A stretch of 64,000 nucleotides of DNA from Pyrobaculum ferrireducens (GTDB lineage Archaea > Thermoproteota > Thermoprotei > Thermoproteales > Thermoproteaceae). Both the position numbers and the translations under genes were made by a program. Numbering within the stretch: the first letter of the stretch is position 1; each line of letters starts with the position of its first letter. The DNA lies in the NCBI RefSeq assembly GCF_000234805.1, contig NC_016645.1, positions 1,898,391 to 1,962,390 of the forward strand. Direction: 5' to 3'. Shown piece after piece: positions 38,291-46,401 of this stretch. The notes beneath the pieces were generated by a model. That model made no database searches, had not been told where the DNA came from, and worked only from the letters and a program-made list of their open reading frames with translations.

Positions 38291-38752
38291 GTGGCTGTTG
38301 TCCACTCCGCCAACCTGGCTCTGGCCGGGAGATGGGTGGCGTATGTGGGGGTGGGGAGGCGCGGCGGCCGCTACGACCACATATACATGTACATGAGTGG
38401 CTACTCCTCAGTCGCCAGACGCGGCTTGAGGGCAGATGCGTTTGTCTATCTGGCCTACACCCGCAATAAGTTGCTGGCGGAGATATGGGAGGCGTGGTTC
38501 TACACGGTTTTCAAACCTCCGTACACCAGGCGGGGGCCCCGGGCCATGCCGAGAGGCCTCTACGCGGAGAGATATGCGTCGGTGGAGGAGCCAGTGGCAA
38601 TGGCGAGACACGCCGAGGTGGTCAGCCCCTCATCGGTTGGCGCCTCTACGCGTCTAACTGAGATTATTGACGGTTGTGCAGAAAAACGCGTAGCTGTGGT
38701 ACATGTTGAGAAGCCGCCTCCCACAGCCTGCGGCGTAGCAGAGGGGGCTTAA
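38291..38752 (+). CDS. GIY-YIG-like nuclease, copy B
   Basis: A 153-residue paralogue of the protein encoded at 12366-12815. The strongest agreement is over VAYVGVGRRGG, ARRGLRADAFVYLAYTR and LAEIWEAW, with a weaker C-terminal tail (SVEEPVAMARH, VVHVEKPPP). The first strand is VVHSANLALAG, so the aromatic GIY residues are less well kept than in copy A, and catalysis is uncertain. GTG start 15-20 bp after ctttaaa; palindromic repeat upstream. The PaREP2-like gene follows by 31 bp. Confidence 0.62.
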   Translation: MAVVHSANLALAGRWVAYVGVGRRGGRYDHIYMYMSGYSSVARRGLRADAFVYLAYTRNKLLAEIWEAWFYTVFKPPYTRRGPRAMPRGLYAERYASVEEPVAMARHAEVVSPSSVGASTRLTEIIDGCAEKRVAVVHVEKPPPTACGVAEGA

Positions 38753-38783
38753 TTCCATATAAAGAGGTGAGCCAGGTGAGGAT

Positions 38784-40097
38784 ATGGGCATGTTTGTGGA
38801 TATTGATGAGGTACTGACGAAGCTGAGGGAGAGGTGCGGGATAGCGCTACGCGGCGGGCCTCCGCCGACGTTAGAGGCGGTGTTGGAGGAGTCTGCGAGG
38901 CGGGGAGTGCTGTATGGCAACGCGGCTACCTTGTTCAAGAAGTGGAGGCTGTACATGCGGTACGTAGGCGAGGCGGTGCCCGAGGCGCTGTCGCTACCAG
39001 TCGACAAAGCCACGCAGTTTAGACAATTTGTAGACGGCCTTATCCAGCTGTTGGATAAGGCTGAGAAACAGGCAAGAGAAAAGCTGGCGGGGATATGCAA
39101 AGCCGTGGAGGAGGGCCGCGTCAAGATCAAGAGTGGCAAAACCGTAAGCCACATATGCGCCGGCGGCGTATGTATCCATGCACATTCGACCAGCGCCCCG
39201 GTGTTTAAACTACCTCTACACGACATATCTGCCAAGCTGTACTTCCCCAGTATTGGACTAGGCCCAGAGGAAGTAGAAGCCTTCCAACTAGGCTGGAGGG
39301 CGAGCGACGAGGCGACTGAAGGTAGGCGGCCTGAGATGGGCACGACAAAGCCGTGGCAACTATTAGCATGGCTTGCGGTTAGATCCGGAGTGGTGCGGAT
39401 TTATCTCCATTATGTCCATGTGAATGCTAGCGGTCTATCTCTGGAGACATACGCCGTTGCCCGGGATTGGGAGCAGAGGTGGTCTAAGGAGGAGGCGCAG
39501 AGGCTCGCCGTAGAGGCTATACAGCGGGGCGATTACAGGCCGTTATTGACGTGGTTCTTGGGAGACGGGGTGGCTAGGTGGGAGAATCTCCGCCTTTATT
39601 TAGCAGGCGCCATCTTAGGTGGGTTCAGACGAGATGTTGCAAAGAGAGGTAGCTACGCCACTAGGGAGATTTCCACCGCTGTGGCAAAAGCATTGCTGGA
39701 AAACGCTGGGATTTACGGCCGGTTGCTAGAGGTGTTGCGTAGCCACAAGTGGGAATATCTAAAGACACTGGCAAGTTACAAGCCGCCTCTTAGCCCAACT
39801 TACGTGACGGTAAGAGGCGTGGAGATGCGCCTACACTTGTCGGCGAGAACTTTATACGCAGAGAGGCGGCTCGCCAGCGAGGAGGAGGCTAGGCGCACCG
39901 CGGAGCGACTGGCGCCCCACGCCAGTATCTACAAAGACAGAAACAGGTACGTAGTGTACATCCCCTGGAGCGGGCTGAAAGAACTTATGCAAAAAGACCC
40001 AGCGCTAGGGAGAGCGGTAGTGGATTACCTAGGCAAAGTAGCCGAGAGGAAGCCTATTGCAAAAAAGCTACTAGCCCAGATAACCCCCCTCTTTTAA
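38784..40097 (+). CDS. PaREP2-like protein
   Basis: A 437-residue protein that fits the PaREP2b-type repeated families of Pyrobaculum. It has a helical N-terminal third, a central CAGGVCIHAHS segment, and LLTWFLGDGVARW near residue 255, which resembles one LAGLIDADG motif of homing endonucleases. A second, weaker copy has not been placed. A Shine-Dalgarno-like gaggtgag precedes the ATG, unlike the leaderless genes around it. It lies next to tRNA-Arg, a usual site for mobile genes. A DNA-binding or homing role is inferred only. Confidence 0.65.
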   Translation: MGMFVDIDEVLTKLRERCGIALRGGPPPTLEAVLEESARRGVLYGNAATLFKKWRLYMRYVGEAVPEALSLPVDKATQFRQFVDGLIQLLDKAEKQAREKLAGICKAVEEGRVKIKSGKTVSHICAGGVCIHAHSTSAPVFKLPLHDISAKLYFPSIGLGPEEVEAFQLGWRASDEATEGRRPEMGTTKPWQLLAWLAVRSGVVRIYLHYVHVNASGLSLETYAVARDWEQRWSKEEAQRLAVEAIQRGDYRPLLTWFLGDGVARWENLRLYLAGAILGGFRRDVAKRGSYATREISTAVAKALLENAGIYGRLLEVLRSHKWEYLKTLASYKPPLSPTYVTVRGVEMRLHLSARTLYAERRLASEEEARRTAERLAPHASIYKDRNRYVVYIPWSGLKELMQKDPALGRAVVDYLGKVAERKPIAKKLLAQITPLF

Positions 40098-40110
40098 AAT
40101 TAAACCTACG

Positions 40111-40239
40111 TGGCGGGCCCGCCGGGATTTGAACCTTATCCCAAGCCCCCACGCGGGGGCTTGACGGGACCTACGGCTCCGCAGGGTCGGCGGATCTGGT
40201 GGATCCACCGCCGCGCTGTCCTGACTGCGCTACGGGCCC
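40111..40239 (-). tRNA. tRNA-Arg(GCG) with two introns
   Basis: On the minus strand the acceptor strands GGGCCCG and CGGGCCC pair fully, with discriminator G and an encoded CCA (40111-40113). The anticodon arm is GCGGC-CTGCGGA-GCCGT after removing a 22-nt intron (about 40186-40207) inside the stem at position 30/31. The T arm CCGGG-TTCAAAT-CCCGG forms only after removing a 29-nt intron (about 40136-40164), which is itself a hairpin (AAGCCCCC pairs with GGGGGCTT). Anticodon GCG gives Arg; the anticodon assignment depends on the first intron's borders. A TATA-like ttaaataaat lies upstream. Confidence 0.78.
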
Positions 40240-40331
40240 TTTCCCAGATACATGACTATTTATTTAAGCCTTATGCCGCCTTTAAAAAGCTAACCGAATT
40301 AAACCCGCTCAGTCGCCTATTTAACTGAGAT

Positions 40332-40454
40332 ATGTGGGCAGTCCCAGCGTGGGCCGCCGCCGTCCTCGCAGTAGCCTACTATATCGACAGGTCCGCAACC
40401 GAGGGTGGGCTGGCGAAATGTGCTATCTCTGTACAGCAGCATAGACGCCGGTGA
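40332..40454 (+). CDS. Possible small protein, 40 residues
   Basis: Starts MWAVPAWAAAVLAVAYYIDR, a single membrane-like segment followed by a short basic tail. TATA-like stretches (tttaaaaag, ctatttaac) lie upstream. There are no relatives I can name, so this is tentative. Confidence 0.3.
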   Translation: MWAVPAWAAAVLAVAYYIDRSATEGGLAKCAISVQQHRRR

Positions 40455-40690
40455 ACGGAGCGCATCGCGTAATGCGGCGGCGCTTTTTGGTATTAGAAAC
40501 TTTTATAGCCACTCCATGGACTGTAGAGTGTGGCTGTAGTAAAAACCCACATCTTTTTCTTTTCACTCTCTTTTACGTCTCCATTCTGTTGTTGATAACA
40601 CTAATACTGTATCACCTATTAACAGAGGGTTTGGAAAGTACTCTAATAAGTCTGCTCATAGTGGCAAAGTCTGTGGCAGTCTCCTTCTAA
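40451..40690 (+). CDS. Possible small membrane protein
   Basis: A 79-codon frame overlapping the end of the previous one (GTGA). The second half is strongly hydrophobic (FLFTLFYVSILLLITLILYHLL, then LISLLIVAKSVAVSF), which is unusual for chance frames; the first half is not convincing. It could be a remnant with a lost start. Confidence 0.3.
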   Translation: MNGAHRVMRRRFLVLETFIATPWTVECGCSKNPHLFLFTLFYVSILLLITLILYHLLTEGLESTLISLLIVAKSVAVSF

Positions 40691-40693
40691 GCT

Positions 40694-40834
40694 TTACTTG
40701 CCATTTTTGCAGTAAACCCCCAGTGGGTTGCTGGAGAGCAAAGAGGCGACCTCTTTGATAGCTACTTTGGCGTCGTTTACAGCTAGATGCGCCCAGAACT
40801 CCGAGTTGTCTATGCCGTGAAAGGTTGGGGGACG
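40694..40834 (-). pseudogene. Truncated gene, C-terminal 46 codons
   Basis: The minus strand gives a plausible protein end without a start codon: PTFHGIDNSEFWAHLAV, then AIKEVASLLSSNPLG and a stop. The frame comes out of a tRNA-like fragment, so the gene was cut there. I cannot name the family. Confidence 0.35.
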
Positions 40835-40835
40835 C

Positions 40836-40863
40836 TACTGGGTTCAAATCCCACCGGGCCCGC
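40836..40863 (+). repeat. 3'-tRNA-like fragment (possible attachment remnant)
   Basis: The sequence GGTTCAAATCCC followed by ACCGGGCCCGCC matches the 3' end of the tRNA-Arg gene at 40111 except for two bases in the T stem. No 5' half lies within the 150 bp upstream, so it is not a full tRNA. It is on the opposite strand to the intact gene. Confidence 0.6.
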
Positions 40864-40885
40864 CTGTCTGGGCTCTCGCCTTCTT

Positions 40886-41203
40886 TTACTGTCTATTGTG
40901 GTCTGTGAGGGTGTGGTCGTGGTTTCTGCATATTACCCTTAGCCTTCCCTTGGTTGTTGTCTGGTATACTAGGCACTTGTCTTCTTCGCCGGTGCATGGG
41001 GCTACGCATCTTATTTCGTAGCCCTCTACTTCGCATTCCATTTCGTAGGGCTGTCCCGTCTTGTCTATATACCGTATCCCGATGCCGTAGGCCAGGGCGG
41101 CGAGTAGGAGATCCACCGGCCTCAGCTCCCCGATTTGTATCTCTTTGTCATCTATCTTCACCGAGGTGGGCGTGACGGTTATCTTATGGCGCCTCTTGTG
41201 CAT
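40886..41203 (-). CDS. Hypothetical protein, possibly OsmC-like
   Basis: About 105 residues from ATG 41203, which overlaps the end of the upstream Fe-S gene by 25 bases. Seen: KITVTPTSVKIDDKEIQIG, then RPVDLLLAALAYGIGIRYI, which has the pattern of an OsmC fold (sheet, then a helix starting with a P-x-x-LLLAALA motif). The catalytic cysteines of OsmC are not in the usual places; C-terminal cysteines (RCVAPCTGEEDKC) could bind metal. Confidence 0.6.
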   Translation of the reverse strand: MHKRRHKITVTPTSVKIDDKEIQIGELRPVDLLLAALAYGIGIRYIDKTGQPYEMECEVEGYEIRCVAPCTGEEDKCLVYQTTTKGRLRVICRNHDHTLTDHNRQ

Positions 41204-42075
41204 AGGATTGCGCACGCCCCGCATCCAGTGCACGTGTCTAGTATCTGTGGTGTGCCGGCCCGGGAGGGGGCTATGGCGGGGCACGCCGTTTTTAGACAGT
41301 CGCCGCATCTGTCGCAGAGGGCGGGCTCGACCCGGTATGGCCTCCTCTCAACAGCGTATCCAACTACACGTTTCTTAAATAAGTCGCAAACGTCGCCGGG
41401 GTGGTCTAGGACTACTGCGTAGCCGCCGAGCTCGGCTACTCTGGCGACGAGGTGGTCTTCTCTCTTGGCCACTGCTACGACGGGACCTGCGTTGTACCCC
41501 CCGATAAGTATTCCGAGGGCTATCGCAGACGCCTTCAGCGGGGGGAGGTGTATGTCCACCACCTCGGCGACCTCGGCGGGCTCGTGCCACGTTGGGACGA
41601 CCATGTAGTCGGGTTGCGCGCCAGCCGCCGGCGTCAGCCTCACGTCGGAGACTACGATGGGCACGGCGTCTATCATCTTCAGGAGGCGGTATAGGCAGGC
41701 CATTAGGGGTAGCAGTTCGTGCCCCACGCCGTTCTTCTCGCCGCCGCTGGCCCACCTCCACGGCTTCATGTAGTGCTTGTTAAAAGTGGAGACCCGCCTC
41801 TTCGCCGCGGCGGGGGCGGGGCCTTCGTAGCCCACTGGTGTGGAGTACATCTCCGAGTGGTCGACGGCTTTCTCCAGGTCTTTGAAGCACTCCAGCCCGG
41901 GGGGACACGGCGTTATCAGAAGGGCGCCCCAAGCCGCGCCTCTCGCGGCTTCCAGAGCCTCTCTGCTGGGAGTGGCCTTCACGAGGACTTGTCTAAAGGT
42001 TGCCGAGAGTCCGACGGCTACTGCCAGCCTCTCGTCGTCTGTGTAGGCCGCGTCATCTATGACGAATTCAACCAC
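41179..42075 (-). CDS. Ferredoxin-type 2[4Fe-4S] protein, unknown N-terminal domain
   Basis: A 298-residue protein. The last 55 residues form a bacterial-type ferredoxin domain with CDRCGDCLKTAC and CTGCGACAILC, enough for two [4Fe-4S] clusters. The first 240 residues have no family I know; they include PPLKASAIALGILIGGYNAGPVVAVAK, broken here by alternating helix and strand. Probably an electron-transfer or metal-handling protein. It is the first gene of a pair with the OsmC-like frame and follows the YkgJ-type gene by 12 bp. Confidence 0.85.
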   Translation of the reverse strand: MVEFVIDDAAYTDDERLAVAVGLSATFRQVLVKATPSREALEAARGAAWGALLITPCPPGLECFKDLEKAVDHSEMYSTPVGYEGPAPAAAKRRVSTFNKHYMKPWRWASGGEKNGVGHELLPLMACLYRLLKMIDAVPIVVSDVRLTPAAGAQPDYMVVPTWHEPAEVAEVVDIHLPPLKASAIALGILIGGYNAGPVVAVAKREDHLVARVAELGGYAVVLDHPGDVCDLFKKRVVGYAVERRPYRVEPALCDRCGDCLKTACPAIAPSRAGTPQILDTCTGCGACAILCTRGAIR

Positions 42076-42087
42076 GTGGCTATTTGT

Positions 42088-42489
42088 CTACTTGATTTTA
42101 AGCATGACCACCAGCCGCCTCAGGGCTTCTTTTTCTGTGGGGAAGTGGTCGAGGGGCTTGGGGCCGTTGATCTTGACCCATAGGCACTTGTCTGAGAGGT
42201 ATATCTCGCCGGTTTTTAGATTCAGCACTAGGGGGTACATTCGGCAGGCTAGCGGCTTTTTTTCGTGGATTGTGCACCTGCCCTTGTAGAAGGGGCACCA
42301 CCCCTCTATTACCCACTTGTACAGCTTCACGCCGTTGTAGAAGCCGTATTCTCTAAATGTGAGCTTCACGCCTATTTTCTCCGCCTCTTTAGTGAGGATG
42401 GGGATTTCATCTTCTAGAACCACGGGAGCCTCTTCTATAGTTTCAAATTTGCAACAGTCAGAGGGACATCCGATGGGGCAGCTGAACAC
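42088..42489 (-). CDS. YkgJ-family metal/Fe-S cluster protein
   Basis: A 133-residue protein of the YkgJ (UPF0153) type, which carries conserved cysteines thought to bind zinc or an Fe-S cluster. Seen: CPIGCPSDCC at the N-terminus, CPFYKGRCTIHEKKPLACRMYPL in the middle (all family Cys present), and a later DKC. It is the first gene of a three-gene minus-strand operon with the ferredoxin-type protein. Confidence 0.88.
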   Translation of the reverse strand: MFSCPIGCPSDCCKFETIEEAPVVLEDEIPILTKEAEKIGVKLTFREYGFYNGVKLYKWVIEGWCPFYKGRCTIHEKKPLACRMYPLVLNLKTGEIYLSDKCLWVKINGPKPLDHFPTEKEALRRLVVMLKIK

Positions 42490-42820
42490 GGCCCCCTCCT
42501 CATATCCCTTTTTAAACTCCTCGTGGCTTTAATATGTGTAAATAATATTTTCGAAATTAGCAAATATAAATTTATAAAGGTGTGCCTTGGATGTTTGTAA
42601 ATTTAATTGTATAAAGAACCTTCTTTAAATATGTGATTATTCACAGAGCCACCGGTGAAACAACTAAAGTACTATTTAAAAAATTTTAAAGATAAATTTA
42701 AAAATGTTTTAAAGACGTTCCCCACATGAAGAAGGAAAAGAAAGAGGGGAAGAAGGAGGAGAAAAAGAAGTAAGAGGCTAAGGCGCTAAGATTTTTAAAA
42801 CCTTCTTCTTTTCCCCTCCC
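42490..42820. other. AT-rich intergenic island with a Lys/Glu-rich mini-frame
   Basis: This 331-bp gap is far richer in A and T than its surroundings, with repeated ttaaa and aaattt motifs. It must hold the divergent promoters of the YkgJ gene and of rpl14e. A 15-codon frame at 42726-42773 reads MKKEKKEGKKEEKKK and follows TATA-like tttaaaaat at the usual spacing. No tRNA or clear sRNA is seen. Confidence 0.6.
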
Positions 42821-43132
42821 ATGGTTAAGGTCTTGGATGTTGGTAGGATTGTCGTTAAGGTTTTGGGGAGGGAGGCTGGTAGAAAGGCTGTCATTGTCGA
42901 CATCGTAGACGCGAACTATGTAGTTATCACTGGGCCGAGGTCTCTTACCGGCGTTAAGAGGAGGCGGGTTAACGTAAACCACATAGAGCCCACGGACAAG
43001 AAGATTGAGATTAAGAGGGGGGCCTCCGACGAGGAGGTTTTGAAGGCGCTGGAGGCCGCCGGGCTTGTTGAGTATATGCGTGAAAGGGTGAAGCCCCGCG
43101 TTCTTGGAATAACCAAGGCGGAGGTTAGGTGA
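42821..43132 (+). CDS. rpl14e: 50S ribosomal protein L14e
   Basis: A 103-residue ribosomal protein with an SH3-like fold. Seen: [33 protein letters not shown] (broken by the conserved Gly), [25 protein letters not shown]-like tttttaaaac about 25 bp upstream. It is translationally coupled to cbf5 downstream, an order common in archaea. Confidence 0.95.
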   Translation: MVKVLDVGRIVVKVLGREAGRKAVIVDIVDANYVVITGPRSLTGVKRRRVNVNHIEPTDKKIEIKRGASDEEVLKALEAAGLVEYMRERVKPRVLGITKAEVR

Positions 43133-44121
43133 GGTGCGGGACTAGGGAGGTTTTTGTAAAAGTTGAGGAGTCTACGAATCCTCAGTGGGGTAAGCCGCCG
43201 TCTCAGAGATCTGCTGAGGAGCATATAAGATACTCCATGGTTGTACTGGACAAGCCTAGGGGGCCGAGTAGCCACGAGGTGGCCGCCTGGGTTAAGAAGA
43301 TTCTTGGCGTGGACAGGGCTGGCCACGCGGGGACGCTGGATCCGAAAGTCTCGGGGGTTTTGCCGATAGCGGTGGCTGAGGGGACGAAGGTTTTGATGGC
43401 GCTTTCCCGGTCGGACAAGGTTTACGTAGCCGTGGCGAAGTTCCACGGGGGCGTCGACGCGGAGAGGCTTAGGGCGGTTTTGCAGGAGTTCCAGGGCGTG
43501 ATCTACCAGAAGCCTCCTCTGCGGTCCGCCGTCAAGAGGCAGTTGCGCACTCGCCACGTGTATTCGCTTGAGCTTTTAGAGCTGGACGGCCGGTACGCCG
43601 TTATTAAAATGCACGTCGAGGCTGGGACATATGCGCGGAAGATTATCCACGACATAGGGGAGGTTCTGGGGGTGGGCGCCAACATGAGGGAGCTGAGGCG
43701 CGTCGCCGTTTCGTGCTACTCCGAGGACGAGGCGGTGACTCTGCAGGACGTGGCGGATGCGTACCATATATGGAGGCGCTATGGAGACGACACATACCTG
43801 AGGAGGGTTTTGTTGCCTATTGAGGAGGCGGCTAGGCACCTCCCCAAGATATGGGTAAGGGACAGCGCTGTCGACGCGTTGTGCAACGGCGCCCCCCTCG
43901 CCGCGCCCGGCGTGTCGAAGTTCGAAACTCCCTTCTCCGCGGGGGATCTCGTGGCGATGTTTACGCTCAAGGGAGAGCTCATTGGAGTCGGCAGAGCGTT
44001 AGTAAGCTCCGAAGAGGTTAAAAAAATGGATAGAGGCCTCGTCGTGCGCACGGATAGAGTTGTGATGAGGCGTGGTACCTACCCGGCGATGTGGAAAAGA
44101 GGGACGAGGGCAAAAACTTAA
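43129..44121 (+). CDS. cbf5: tRNA/rRNA pseudouridine synthase Cbf5
   Basis: Catalytic subunit of H/ACA guide RNPs, also able to make Psi55 in tRNA. Seen: [17 protein letters not shown], the catalytic Asp in [32 protein letters not shown], and a C-terminal PUA domain from about residue 245 ([18 protein letters not shown]). 330 residues, normal length. GTG 43129 overlaps the L14e stop. Confidence 0.96.
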   Translation: MRCGTREVFVKVEESTNPQWGKPPSQRSAEEHIRYSMVVLDKPRGPSSHEVAAWVKKILGVDRAGHAGTLDPKVSGVLPIAVAEGTKVLMALSRSDKVYVAVAKFHGGVDAERLRAVLQEFQGVIYQKPPLRSAVKRQLRTRHVYSLELLELDGRYAVIKMHVEAGTYARKIIHDIGEVLGVGANMRELRRVAVSCYSEDEAVTLQDVADAYHIWRRYGDDTYLRRVLLPIEEAARHLPKIWVRDSAVDALCNGAPLAAPGVSKFETPFSAGDLVAMFTLKGELIGVGRALVSSEEVKKMDRGLVVRTDRVVMRRGTYPAMWKRGTRAKT

Positions 44122-44144
44122 AAGTAGAGTTATTAGTGTAGTAC

Positions 44145-44438
44145 GTGGGGCAACGTCCTCCAATTCGCCGTATTGTGATTGACGCCGCAATACCGACAAA
44201 AGGGGTTACAATTGTAGACGTGGCTAAGGAGCTTTACAAAGTGGAGGGCGTCAAGGCTGTCCGCGTCACGGTAGACGACGTGGATGTAGACGTCTTGGGG
44301 CTAGCCATTGTCGTGGAGGGGGTCGACATCGACTACGGAGAGCTGGAGGAGGTCTTGGAAAAGGTGGGGGGAGTGGTGCACTCTGTGGACGAGGTGGTGG
44401 TGGGGGAGTACATCCCGGAGGCTGGGACGACGGCGTGA
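44145..44438 (+). CDS. DUF211 protein
   Basis: A 97-residue ferredoxin-fold protein of the DUF211 family: IRRIVIDAAIPTKG, LYKVEGVKAVRVTVDDVDVDVLG (broken by the conserved Gly), VEGVDIDYGELEEVLEKVGGVVHSVDEVV. Function unknown; often encoded next to a membrane protein, as here, where the next gene overlaps by four bases. GTG start about 25 bp after acttaaaag. Confidence 0.92.
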   Translation: MGQRPPIRRIVIDAAIPTKGVTIVDVAKELYKVEGVKAVRVTVDDVDVDVLGLAIVVEGVDIDYGELEEVLEKVGGVVHSVDEVVVGEYIPEAGTTA

Positions 44439-44932
44439 GATACCTACTCCTCGGCGTGATAGACGGGTTAATCACGGCAGGAACTCTGTCCGCCTCGTTG
44501 CTAATTAGGGGAGGCGAGATCGGCTTGGACCTGGCGCTGTCTATTGCCGTTGTGGTTTCTACGATAAGTGCCTTGACTGTGTTCGTTGCCGAGTACTCCC
44601 ACCAGATGAGTGAGGTGAGGGAGACTACTTATAAGCTCATGCTTAGAGAGGAGCAGAGGGGCTGGACTCTGCTACATACCCGTGCCCTCTACGCCACGGC
44701 GAGATCTGCGCTTCTCAACTTCGCGTCGTCTTTTGTAGGCGCCTTGGCTGTCTTGATACCTGCCCACTTCACGCCGCACGCGGCGGTGGCGGCCGTCGCG
44801 GTTGTGGTTGTGGTGACGAGCCTAGCGCTGGCGGGGAGCTCATGGAGGGAGTTTCTGGAGCTCGCCACGATGATAGCCTTGGCGGTGTCGGTGGGCGTGG
44901 CCGTGGGCCTGGCCTTCCCCCTCATAACTTAA
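44435..44932 (+). CDS. VIT/CCC1-like membrane protein
   Basis: A 165-residue protein with about five membrane segments. The N-terminal GVIDGLITAGTL and the following AEYSHQMSEVRE match the pattern of VIT1/CCC1 iron/manganese transporters (DGL and E-Y-x-S). It lacks part of the usual metal-binding helix region, so the substrate is uncertain. Coupled to the DUF211 gene (ATGA overlap). Confidence 0.75.
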   Translation: MRYLLLGVIDGLITAGTLSASLLIRGGEIGLDLALSIAVVVSTISALTVFVAEYSHQMSEVRETTYKLMLREEQRGWTLLHTRALYATARSALLNFASSFVGALAVLIPAHFTPHAAVAAVAVVVVVTSLALAGSSWREFLELATMIALAVSVGVAVGLAFPLIT

Positions 44933-44954
44933 ATAACTAATCTCTTGAGGGGAC

Positions 44955-45413
44955 GTGGCTACTCTACCAGTAGAGTATTTACGGACCACCCGCCTATTTA
45001 GAGAAAAGATCGGCGATGTGGAGATAATCTCCTTCGAGGTGCCGGTGCATAAGTACTTCTCCCGCAACGAGATTCCCTACCTCGCCACGGCCCTCGACGT
45101 GGATTTCCGCAAGATGGAGAACTTAATAACAGACATGAAGTACGGCAGAGTCGCCGTGGAGAAGCTCTGGGCTTATAGAATGGACGCCGACATTATACGT
45201 GAAAACAAGAAGGTACTGTTGCCCGACCTGGCAAGCAACCCAGTAGACGGAGAGGTGGACGAGTTCGAGGACGCCAAGGTTTTGAAGATACACGTCGGAC
45301 CGCTGAAGGAGTACGTCAGGGTGTTTGTAAGGCCGAGGCAGGGCTTTAGAGAGGTTGTTGTGTATAGAAAGCCCCCCCACCCAGCTTTTGTGAGATACGT
45401 CGCGTATCTATGA
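44955..45413 (+). CDS. Hypothetical protein, 152 residues
   Basis: A soluble alpha/beta protein with no known domain. It opens with EYLRTTRLFREKIGDVE and has a central KYFSRNEIPYLATALDVDF. TATA-like acttaaata lies about 25 bp before the GTG. The next gene overlaps by four bases (ATGA), so it is cotranscribed with the Gfo/Idh oxidoreductase. Confidence 0.75.
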   Translation: MATLPVEYLRTTRLFREKIGDVEIISFEVPVHKYFSRNEIPYLATALDVDFRKMENLITDMKYGRVAVEKLWAYRMDADIIRENKKVLLPDLASNPVDGEVDEFEDAKVLKIHVGPLKEYVRVFVRPRQGFREVVVYRKPPHPAFVRYVAYL

Positions 45414-46342
45414 AAGTCGCGGTGGTGGGTATAGGAGGCTGGGGCAAGAACCATCTCCGCGTAGCGGCGCAACTTAAGGGGGAGGGCCTTGTGGAGGTGG
45501 TGTATGCCGTCGACGTCGACGAGTCTAGACTCAAGTGGGCTGAGAGGGTGTACGGGGCAGTGCCGGTGAGGGGAGTCGACGCCGCGGCTAATTTAGACGT
45601 CGACGCCGCGATTATAGCCACGCCGACCACCCTCCACGCAACGCACGCGGCGGCGTTTCTCACCAGGGGTGTGGCCACCCTGGTGGAGAAGCCCTTCGCC
45701 GCGAGCCTTCAAGAGGCCTACCAGTTGTTGGATTTGGCCGGGAGGACGCTGGTGAGCACTGGGTACCTCCTCCGCTTCCACCAAGGCGTGAGGTATGTCA
45801 AAAACAACCTCGGCAAACTGGGGCGTTTTCTTACGGCCTACGGCAAGAGGACTTCTAGGTGGCCTCTGCGGCCTGGCGACGTCGGGGTTATTAAAGACCT
45901 GGCGATTCACGACATCGACCTCGTAACGTATATAACCGGGAGGAGGGCTGTGTCTGTCTACGCCTCCGGCGGCTCCACGAGGGGGGGTTACGAGGATCAC
46001 GTGCAGATATTTGCCCACTACGACGGCGCGTCGGCGATTTACGAAGCCAACTGGCTCACGCCATATAGATTTAGAAAACTTGAGCTGACGGGGGAGCAGG
46101 GTATATTCGTCGTGGACTTCGCCTCAGACGAGGCTTATTTCTACGGCGAGGAGGGGGTATACCGCCCCAGGCTTGAAGTGGCGGAGCCCCTTCTCCTACA
46201 AGATAGGGAGTTTATAAAAGCCGCCTCCGGCGCTGGGGGTGAGGTGGTCAGCAGGGACGATATCATATACACAATGAAGTTTTGTGAAGCCGCCGCGCTG
46301 TCGGTAAAAACAGGTAGGGTAGTAAACCTCGACGAGCTGTAG
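45410..46342 (+). CDS. Gfo/Idh/MocA family oxidoreductase
   Basis: NAD(P)-dependent dehydrogenase acting on a sugar or sugar derivative. The Rossmann motif VVGIGGWGKNHLR is at the N-terminus, the family EKP motif is LVEKPFAAS near residue 92, and the active-site KDLAIHDIDLV follows near 165. 310 residues. Substrate unknown. Confidence 0.92.
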   Translation: MKVAVVGIGGWGKNHLRVAAQLKGEGLVEVVYAVDVDESRLKWAERVYGAVPVRGVDAAANLDVDAAIIATPTTLHATHAAAFLTRGVATLVEKPFAASLQEAYQLLDLAGRTLVSTGYLLRFHQGVRYVKNNLGKLGRFLTAYGKRTSRWPLRPGDVGVIKDLAIHDIDLVTYITGRRAVSVYASGGSTRGGYEDHVQIFAHYDGASAIYEANWLTPYRFRKLELTGEQGIFVVDFASDEAYFYGEEGVYRPRLEVAEPLLLQDREFIKAASGAGGEVVSRDDIIYTMKFCEAAALSVKTGRVVNLDEL

Positions 46343-46343
46343 A

Positions 46344-46355
46344 GGCGTATACGCC
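46344..46355. promoter_or_regulatory. 12-bp perfect palindrome (possible operator)
   Basis: GGCGTATACGCC lies directly after the stop codon of the oxidoreductase gene and about 20 bp before the TATA-like gttttttaac of the next gene. It could be an operator or chance. Confidence 0.3.
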
Positions 46356-46401
46356 ACCTACTTTACGAATTGGCGTTTTTTAACCACAGCCCCGCCTCTT
46401 C

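Noticed and set aside
40111-40864. tRNA-Arg and its 3' fragment as attL/attR of a 0.6-kb element
   Set aside because: The two copies are inverted, while integration gives direct copies.
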